A DNA stretch of 64,000 nt from Mycolicibacterium crocinum (GTDB taxonomy: Bacteria; Actinomycetota; Actinomycetes; Mycobacteriales; Mycobacteriaceae). Location: positions 2,232,001-2,296,000 of the forward strand of contig NZ_CP092362.2 of NCBI RefSeq assembly GCF_022370635.2, in the 5' to 3' direction. Below the pieces are notes generated by a model that did not search any database, was not told where the DNA came from, and saw nothing but the letters and a program-made list of their open reading frames with translations. Both the position numbers and the translations under genes were made by a program. Positions 58,703-64,000 of this stretch are shown here, piece after piece. Positions within the stretch are counted from its first letter, which is position 1. Each line of letters opens with the position of its first letter.

Positions 58703-60337
58703 TCAGTAGACGTCTCGTACGTATCGATGCGACTTGATCAGCTCGTTGACGTAGGAGTGTGCCGCGGCGGCGTCCATGCCGCCGGCCTCGGCGACGATCT
58801 CGTGCAGGATGCGGTCGACGTCCTTGGCCATCCGGTCGGCATCGCCGCACACATACAGGTGCGCACCGTCGGCGAGCCAGCCGAACAGCTCAGGGGCGTT
58901 GTCCTTCATCCGGTGCTGGACGTAGCTTTTCGGCGCGTCGGTCTCGCGGGAGAACGCCAGATCCAGCCGGGTCAGTGCGCCGGAGTCCCGAAACTGCACC
59001 AGCTCCTCGCCATAGAGGAAATCGGTGGCACGGCGCCGGTCGCCGAAGAACAACCAGGACTTGCCCGGCGCGGCGGTCGCCTGGCGCTCGTGCAGGAACG
59101 CCCGGAACGGCGCGATGCCGGTGCCCGGCCCGACCATGATGATCGGCACGTTGGCGGCCGGCAGCCGAAAATTGTGGTTGGGGCGCAGGTGGATTCGGAC
59201 CTGCTGCCCGCGGTCGGCCAAAAATGTGGAGGCGACGCCGCCGCGGGCGCGCCCGCGGCACTGATACCGCACGGTCGCCACGGTCAGGTGCAGCTGGTCG
59301 GGATGGACCAGCGGGCTGGACGCGATTGAGTAGTCGCGAAACTGCAAGGGCCGCAACGTTTCCAGAACCTCGTCAGGCTCCAGCTCGACGAGCTCGAGCA
59401 GGTCGAGCACGTCGCGGCCGTGCAGCCACGACGACACCACCGTCGCGTCGGTGGACCGCAGCGCGGCTGCGGCCTCCGAGTCGTCGGTGCGGGCGGCGAC
59501 CAATGCCTGCAGGGCTCGCGACGGAGCGCAGATCTCCAGATGACCGGCCAGCAGTTCGCCCAGTGGTAGGCCGGTGTCGCCGAAGACGTAGCTGTCGTCG
59601 ACGCCCAGCTTGGCCAGCATCGCCGCAACCAACTCGGGGGAGTTGACCGGGTGAACGGCCACCGAATCACCGGCCTGATAGGTGATTCCGGAATCGCCGA
59701 GATCCAGCTCGATGTGGCGGACCTCTTTGTCGGACTCCGGCGACGTCAGCAACCGGTTCACCACGGCGGTCGCCGTGAAGGGGTGCGTGTCGGTCCACGG
59801 GGTGAATTCGGGGCGGTGGCTCGACGCAGGCTTCGGTGCCTTTGGCAGCGCCGAGGCGGGCGCGGCGGTGGCGGCCTGCGCGAGCATCGTGGCGATATCG
59901 GCGATCCACCCCTTGGCGTCGCCCTCGCGGTAGCAGTCGTATTCGACCCGGTCGGCCAATGGCTGCGCGCCCATCTCCGCCAGCCGGGCATCGATGATCC
60001 GTCCGGCATTGCAGAACAACTCATAGGAGCTGTCGCCCAGCGCCAGGACCGCGTAGCCGAGACCGTCGAAGCGGGCGTCGGAGGCGGCCAGCTCCTCCCA
60101 GAACACGGTGCCGTTGTCGGGCACTTCGCCCTCACCGAACGTCGAGGCCACCACGATGAGGTGGGTGGCTGCCCGGACGTCGTCGAGCGCCACGTCGTTG
60201 AGTTCGATCTCGGTGACGTCGACCCCGGCCGCCTTGACGGCGTCGGCCAGCTGCATGGCGATGTACTCGGCGGTGCCCATGTCACTCGCGTAGCCAATGA
60301 TCAGTGAGAAGCCGGGTTCCGGCACGGCGAGCTCCAT
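58703..60337 (-). CDS. CysJ/CPR-type diflavin reductase
   Basis: 544 residues from ATG 60337 (seven codons more are open). FMN flavodoxin domain (~1-150; IGYASDMGTAEYIA, STFGEGEVPDNG, LALGDSSYELFCNAG), FAD domain (RDYSIASSP, GGVASTFLAD) and NADPH domain (GPGTGIAPFRAFLHER, CGDADRMAKDVDRIL). It is like the sulfite reductase flavoprotein, but no CysI/haemoprotein lies nearby. A strong IdeR box overlaps the start region, so expression is probably iron-regulated. A role in ferri-siderophore or haem reduction is conceivable but unproven. Confidence 0.9.
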   Translation of the reverse strand: MELAVPEPGFSLIIGYASDMGTAEYIAMQLADAVKAAGVDVTEIELNDVALDDVRAATHLIVVASTFGEGEVPDNGTVFWEELAASDARFDGLGYAVLALGDSSYELFCNAGRIIDARLAEMGAQPLADRVEYDCYREGDAKGWIADIATMLAQAATAAPASALPKAPKPASSHRPEFTPWTDTHPFTATAVVNRLLTSPESDKEVRHIELDLGDSGITYQAGDSVAVHPVNSPELVAAMLAKLGVDDSYVFGDTGLPLGELLAGHLEICAPSRALQALVAARTDDSEAAAALRSTDATVVSSWLHGRDVLDLLELVELEPDEVLETLRPLQFRDYSIASSPLVHPDQLHLTVATVRYQCRGRARGGVASTFLADRGQQVRIHLRPNHNFRLPAANVPIIMVGPGTGIAPFRAFLHERQATAAPGKSWLFFGDRRRATDFLYGEELVQFRDSGALTRLDLAFSRETDAPKSYVQHRMKDNAPELFGWLADGAHLYVCGDADRMAKDVDRILHEIVAEAGGMDAAAAHSYVNELIKSHRYVRDVY

Positions 60338-60345
60338 TCCGAAGA

Positions 60346-60364
60346 TTTGGTTAGGCAAACCTTA
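60346..60364. promoter_or_regulatory. IdeR iron box at the diflavin reductase start
   Basis: TTTGGTTAGGCAAACCTTA matches 16 of 19 positions of the mycobacterial IdeR box TTAGGTTAGGCTAACCTAA. Its edge lies 8 bp upstream of the reductase ATG and 67 bp upstream of the SnoaL-like gene, so it would mask the reductase's promoter or leaderless start when iron is plentiful. Confidence 0.75.
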
Positions 60365-60431
60365 GTAGAAAGTGTCCCGCAGGTGTGGACCCCGCCAGCC
60401 GAGCGCAGCCATCCGGTGTTGAATCACGCGC

Positions 60432-60848
60432 ATGCTGAGTCTTGAAGAGATTTCGGATCGCCTGGAGATCCAGCAGCTGCTGGTGGACTACTCCACGGCG
60501 ATCGACAGCCGCCGGTTCGACGACCTTGATCGCGTCTTCACCCCCGACGCCCACATCGACTACACCGAACTGGGCGGGATCGCGGGCGCCTATCCCGACA
60601 TCAAGGCCTGGCTGGCGGAGGTGTTGCCGAACTTTCCGGCGTACTTCCACATGCTCGGCAACTTCGACATCCGCCTCGACGGCGATACCGCGACGTCGCG
60701 GACGATCTTGTTCAACCCGATGGCGCTCGGTGACGACGGTCAGATCATGTTCTGCGGGCTCTGGTACGACGACGCGTTCGTCCGCACGCCCGACGGCTGG
60801 CGCATGACGCGTCGCGTCGAACAGAAGTGCATCCAGAAAATCGTCTGA
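60432..60848 (+). CDS. SnoaL-like / NTF2-fold protein
   Basis: 138 residues. Cone-shaped NTF2-like fold: RLEIQQLLVDYSTAIDSRRFDDL, VFTPDAHIDYTELGG, YFHMLGNFDIRLDGDTATSRT and WRMTRRVEQKC. It resembles scytalone-dehydratase or SnoaL-type cyclases and isomerases; catalytic assignment is not possible. Divergent from the diflavin reductase and possibly influenced by the same IdeR box. Confidence 0.85.
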   Translation: MLSLEEISDRLEIQQLLVDYSTAIDSRRFDDLDRVFTPDAHIDYTELGGIAGAYPDIKAWLAEVLPNFPAYFHMLGNFDIRLDGDTATSRTILFNPMALGDDGQIMFCGLWYDDAFVRTPDGWRMTRRVEQKCIQKIV

Positions 60849-61021
60849 ACGCCGCAGGGGCTGGTCTTGCGATTAACACCTGACCAGCGCCGTCTGGCAC
60901 AATGGGCGGCTGTCCGACCCGCGACTATGGCTGCGGGCTGGTCACGCGCGCGAGGCAAAACCGGATCCGGCAATCCGCCGGCATCGCTGAATTGCAGCGT
61001 GATACCCACAGGAGTTAGTTC

Positions 61022-61498
61022 ATGGCTGTCAAGATCAAGCTCACCCGGCTTGGCAAGATCCGCAACCCCCAGTACCGCATCGCTGTCGCCGACGCGCGCA
61101 CCCGTCGTGACGGCCGCGCGATCGAGGTCATCGGCCGCTACCACCCCAAGGAAGAGCCGAGCCTGATCGAGATCGACTCCGAGCGCGCCCAGTACTGGCT
61201 GTCCGTCGGCGCCCAGCCCACCGAGCCGGTCCTCAACCTGCTGAAGATCACCGGTGACTGGCAGAAGTTCAAGGGTCTGCCCGGCGCCGAGGGCACGCTG
61301 AAGGTCAAGGAGCCCAAGCCCAGCAAGCTCGACCTCTTCAACGCCGCACTGGCCGAGGCCGATGGCGCGCCCGGTGGCGAGGCCACTCAGCCCAAGAAGA
61401 AGAAGGCTCCGGCCAAGAAGGCCGAGGCCGCCGAGGCCGAGCCGGCCGCCGAGACCGCTGAGCCGGCTGCCGAGTCCACTGAGGCCGCCGCAGAATGA
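61022..61498 (+). CDS. rpsP: 30S ribosomal protein S16
   Basis: 158 residues. The conserved core ([39 protein letters not shown]) ends near residue 85. The rest is a mycobacteria-type tail rich in Ala/Glu/Pro and Lys ([18 protein letters not shown]). ATG with AGGAG. First gene of the rpsP-KH-rimM-trmD operon. The 173-bp spacer before it probably carries the promoter. Confidence 0.97.
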   Translation: MAVKIKLTRLGKIRNPQYRIAVADARTRRDGRAIEVIGRYHPKEEPSLIEIDSERAQYWLSVGAQPTEPVLNLLKITGDWQKFKGLPGAEGTLKVKEPKPSKLDLFNAALAEADGAPGGEATQPKKKKAPAKKAEAAEAEPAAETAEPAAESTEAAAE

Positions 61499-61737
61499 GC
61501 TCGGTCGTCGTCGACGCCGTGGAGCATCTGGTCCGCGGGATCGTCGACAATCCCGACGACGTCCGCGTCGACATGGTCACCAACCGGCGGGGACGCACGG
61601 TTGAGGTCCACGTCCATCCCGATGACCTCGGCAAGGTGATCGGCCGCGGTGGTCGCACCGCGACCGCGTTGCGCACCCTGGTCGCCGGCATCGGTGGCCG
61701 CGGGATCCGCGTCGACGTGGTGGACACCGACCAGTAA
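61495..61737 (+). CDS. KH-domain RNA-binding protein
   Basis: 80 residues, single KH domain with the GxxG loop in [15 protein letters not shown]. It corresponds to Rv2908c (KhpA-like). In other Gram-positives KhpA/KhpB bind many RNAs and affect cell elongation. The start overlaps the rpsP stop (ATGA). Confidence 0.93.
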   Translation: MSSVVVDAVEHLVRGIVDNPDDVRVDMVTNRRGRTVEVHVHPDDLGKVIGRGGRTATALRTLVAGIGGRGIRVDVVDTDQ

Positions 61738-61741
61738 CGCA

Positions 61742-62272
61742 ATGGAACTCGTCGTCGGGCGGGTGGCCAAGGCCCACGGGATCACCGGCGAACTGGTGGT
61801 CGACGTCCGCACGGACGACCCCGACGGGCGTTTTGCGTCAGGTAACACCTTGCACCTGAAGCCATCTCGTGGCGGAGGTGGGCGCGACGTCGTCGTCGAG
61901 GCGGTCCGGCCGCACGGCGGGCGGCTCCTGGTCCGGTTGGCGGGCGTCTCCGATCGCAATGCCGCGGACGCGTTGCGGGGCAACCTGTTTGTCGTTGATT
62001 CCGCGGAGCTGCCGCCGATCGAGGATCCCGACGAGTTCTACGACCACCAACTCGAGGGGCTGGCAGTGCGCACTGTCGACGGTCGCGCCGTCGGCACGAT
62101 CGCCGAAGTGCTGCACACCGCAGGCGGGGAACTGCTGGCGGTGCGCGGCGCTGACGGCGCCGAAGTGCTGGTGCCGTTCGTCGGTGCGATCGTCACGTCG
62201 GTGTCGCTGGCCGACGGCATCGTCGAAATCGACCCTCCGGATGGGCTTCTGGACCTGGACAGTTTGGGCTGA
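61742..62272 (+). CDS. rimM: 16S rRNA processing protein RimM
   Basis: 176 residues from ATG 61742. N-terminal RimM domain ([23 protein letters not shown]) and C-terminal PRC-barrel domain ([33 protein letters not shown]). It assists 30S head assembly with S19 binding. The frame is open upstream, but that part shadows the KH gene. trmD begins 1 bp later. Confidence 0.97.
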   Translation: MELVVGRVAKAHGITGELVVDVRTDDPDGRFASGNTLHLKPSRGGGGRDVVVEAVRPHGGRLLVRLAGVSDRNAADALRGNLFVVDSAELPPIEDPDEFYDHQLEGLAVRTVDGRAVGTIAEVLHTAGGELLAVRGADGAEVLVPFVGAIVTSVSLADGIVEIDPPDGLLDLDSLG

Positions 62273-62273
62273 G

Positions 62274-62963
62274 ATGCGCATTGACGTCATCTCTATCTTT
62301 CCCGAGTATCTCGACCCCGTCCGACAGTCCTTGCCGGGCAAGGCGATCGAATCGGGCATCGTGGATTTCGCCGTGCACGATCTGCGCCGCTGGACTCACG
62401 ACGTGCACCACTCGGTCGACGACGCCCCGTACGGCGGTGGTCCCGGCATGGTGATGAAAGCTCCGGTGTGGGGTGTGGCGCTCGACGAGATCTGCACTGA
62501 GGAAACCGTTCTCGTGATCCCGACGCCGGCTGGGCGGCTGTTCACCCAGAACGACGCGCAAGCGTGGACGGAGGAGCGGCACCTGGTCTTCGCCTGCGGC
62601 CGTTACGAAGGCATCGATCAGCGGGTGGCCGAGGACGCGCGCCGGCGGATGCGGGTCGAAGAGGTGTCGATCGGTGACTACGTGCTGGCCGGCGGTGAGG
62701 TGGCCGCGTTGGTGATGATCGAGGCGGTGGTGCGGCTGCTACCGAACGTGATGGGCAATCCGCGCTCGCACCAAGACGATTCGCATTCACCGGAGAAGGA
62801 CGGCCTGCTCGAAGGGCCGAGCTACACCCGTCCACCGGTCTGGCGTGAGCTGTCAGTGCCGGACGTATTGCTCTCGGGCGATCACGGCAAGGTCGCCGCC
62901 TGGCGTCACGAGCAGGCGTTGCAACGCACGCGGGAACGCCGACCCGACCTGCTGGGTGACTAA
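62274..62963 (+). CDS. trmD: tRNA (guanine-37-N1) methyltransferase
   Basis: 229 residues from ATG 62274. SPOUT (trefoil-knot) methyltransferase. Motifs are MRIDVISIFPEYLDP, DDAPYGGGPGMVMK, FACGRYEGIDQRV and SIGDYVLAGGEVAALVMIEA, the knot that binds SAM. It prevents +1 frameshifting. In M. tuberculosis a lipoprotein gene and rplS follow; here an MFS gene comes next. Confidence 0.98.
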   Translation: MRIDVISIFPEYLDPVRQSLPGKAIESGIVDFAVHDLRRWTHDVHHSVDDAPYGGGPGMVMKAPVWGVALDEICTEETVLVIPTPAGRLFTQNDAQAWTEERHLVFACGRYEGIDQRVAEDARRRMRVEEVSIGDYVLAGGEVAALVMIEAVVRLLPNVMGNPRSHQDDSHSPEKDGLLEGPSYTRPPVWRELSVPDVLLSGDHGKVAAWRHEQALQRTRERRPDLLGD

Positions 62964-63016
62964 CGGCACGGCGCGGCGCAGGTTATTCAGCCGCACCGAA
63001 GGGTATTGAGAACATC

Positions 63017-64000
63017 GTGACTCGTCAATCCACCGGCGCTCCGCCAGCACCGGCGGCTGCGCAGGTGACGGGCCGGCAGCGCAATTTCGTTTTTCTGGCT
63101 GTCGTGCTCGGCATGCTGCTGGCGGCCCTCGATCAGACCATCGTCGCGACCGCGCTGCCCACCGTCGTCGCCGACCTCGGCGGAGCCGGCCACCAGTCCT
63201 GGGTGGTCACGAGCTATCTGCTGGCCTCCACGATCGTGACCGCGGTGGTCGGCAAGCTCGGCGACACCTTCGGCCGCAAGACGGTCTTCCAGGCCGCGGT
63301 GCTGTTCTTCCTCGCCGGCTCGGTGCTGTGCGGTCTGGCCGGATCCATGTCCATGCTGGTCGCCTCCCGGGCGCTGCAGGGGATCGGCGGTGGCGCCATC
63401 ACGGTCACCGCGGTCGCGGTCATCGGCGAGGTCATCCCGCTCCGCGAACGCGGCCGATACCAGGGCGCCCTCGGCGCGGTCTTCGGCGTCACCACCGTCG
63501 TGGGCCCGCTGCTGGGCGGGCTGTTCACCGACCACATCGGGTGGCGGTGGGCGTTCTGGATCAACGTCCCGGTCGCCGTCGTGGTGCTGGCCGTCGCGGC
63601 GGTGGCGATCCCGGCGCTGGGCCGCACGGCCCGGCCGGTCATCGACTATCCCGGCATCGTGCTGGTGGGCCTCGGCGCGGCCGGGCTCACCCTGGCCACC
63701 AGCTGGGGCGGGACCACCTACGCGTGGGGCTCACCGACGATCATCGGACTGTTCGTCGGCTCGGTGGCCATCCTGGTGGTGTTCGTCTTCGTCGAAAAGC
63801 GTGCGGCCGAGCCGATTCTGCCGATCCGGCTGTTCGCCGACCCGGTGTTCACCGTGTGCTGTGTGCTGTCATTCGTCGTCGGCTTCGCGATGCTCGGTGC
63901 GCTGACGTTCCTGCCGACGTACATGCAGTTCGTCGACGGGGTGTCGGCCACCGTCTCGGGCCTGCACACGCTGCCGATGGTGTTGGGCTTGCTGGCCACC
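63017..64000 (+). CDS. DHA2-type MFS exporter, 3' end outside window
   Basis: 328 residues visible from GTG 63017. Fourteen-helix drug:H+ antiporter family (EmrB/QacA type). Family signatures are LDQTIVATALPTVVADLGG in helix 1 (motif D1), GKLGDTFGRKTVF (motif A), RALQGIGGGAITVTAVAVI (motif B) and GVTTVVGPLLGGLFTDHIGWRWAFWINVP (motif C). It probably exports drugs or small hydrophobic compounds. The 53-bp spacer after trmD shows no clear terminator. Confidence 0.93.
   Translation, partial: MTRQSTGAPPAPAAAQVTGRQRNFVFLAVVLGMLLAALDQTIVATALPTVVADLGGAGHQSWVVTSYLLASTIVTAVVGKLGDTFGRKTVFQAAVLFFLAGSVLCGLAGSMSMLVASRALQGIGGGAITVTAVAVIGEVIPLRERGRYQGALGAVFGVTTVVGPLLGGLFTDHIGWRWAFWINVPVAVVVLAVAAVAIPALGRTARPVIDYPGIVLVGLGAAGLTLATSWGGTTYAWGSPTIIGLFVGSVAILVVFVFVEKRAAEPILPIRLFADPVFTVCCVLSFVVGFAMLGALTFLPTYMQFVDGVSATVSGLHTLPMVLGLLAT

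Overview
The window comes from a high-GC actinobacterium and is almost certainly from the genus Mycobacterium (Mycolicibacterium in the wide sense). The evidence is the gene order leuC-leuD-hupB-mutT1-ppk-fbiD-gpsA-ddl-thiL-ung-recG, then the DsbA/VKOR pair, pyc-rsmD-coaD, sepIVA-rnc-mutM, acyP-smc-ftsY-amt-glnB-glnD-ffh and rpsP-KH-rimM-trmD, together with HupB's long Lys/Ala tail, F420 genes and an MPT63-like secreted protein. Comparisons with M. tuberculosis (Rv numbers) are from memory of gene order, not from a search. The large PDIM lipid locus that separates coaD from sepIVA/rnc in M. tuberculosis is absent. This fits a non-PDIM environmental species.

Layout. 1-9.2 kb: F420-type oxidoreductase (cut by the window edge), IclR regulator divergent from leuCD, hupB, mutT1, ppk, fbiD, gpsA. 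9.2-19.2 kb: a PLP enzyme, ddl, thiL, ung, rpmB, a DAK-domain kinase subunit, recG and an HNH nuclease-like secreted or anchored protein. 19.2-24.4 kb: accessory nitrite/NO module with a membrane-cupredoxin-NirK fusion preceded by a near-consensus DosR box, a CopD-like protein, a ferredoxin, NsrR and flavohaemoglobin. 24.5-36.4 kb: an aldo/keto reductase lacking catalytic residues, lipN, dsbA/vkor, pyc, rsmD, coaD, a haemerythrin with a SigF-type promoter, sepIVA, DUF177, rnc, mutM. 36.4-37.8 kb: an IS110-family element inserted in an intergenic palindromic repeat. 37.8-54.5 kb: osmC-like, acyP, smc, an accessory island (B12-binding sensor, GAF-SpoIIE phosphatase, STAS protein, type 2 IPP isomerase), then ftsY, amt-glnB-glnD behind GlnR boxes, ffh and an amidohydrolase. 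54.5-64 kb: a secreted C39-like peptidase, two D,D-carboxypeptidases around an MPT63 homologue, a flavoprotein reductase behind an iron (IdeR) box, a SnoaL-like protein, the rpsP-trmD translation operon, and the start of a DHA2-type MFS exporter.

How they connect. Most genes are housekeeping: leucine synthesis, nucleoid, polyphosphate, cell wall, DNA repair, anaplerosis, SRP, chromosome structure, nitrogen control and ribosome assembly. Two modules stand out. First, NirK would make NO from nitrite, while NsrR and Hmp sense and remove NO, so NO production and detoxification lie side by side. Second, the island between smc and ftsY pairs a possible light/cobalamin sensor with a SpoIIE phosphatase and an anti-anti-sigma protein, next to an isoprenoid enzyme. 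This could be an undescribed light- or B12-responsive stress/carotenoid switch. No tRNA, rRNA or CRISPR array was seen.
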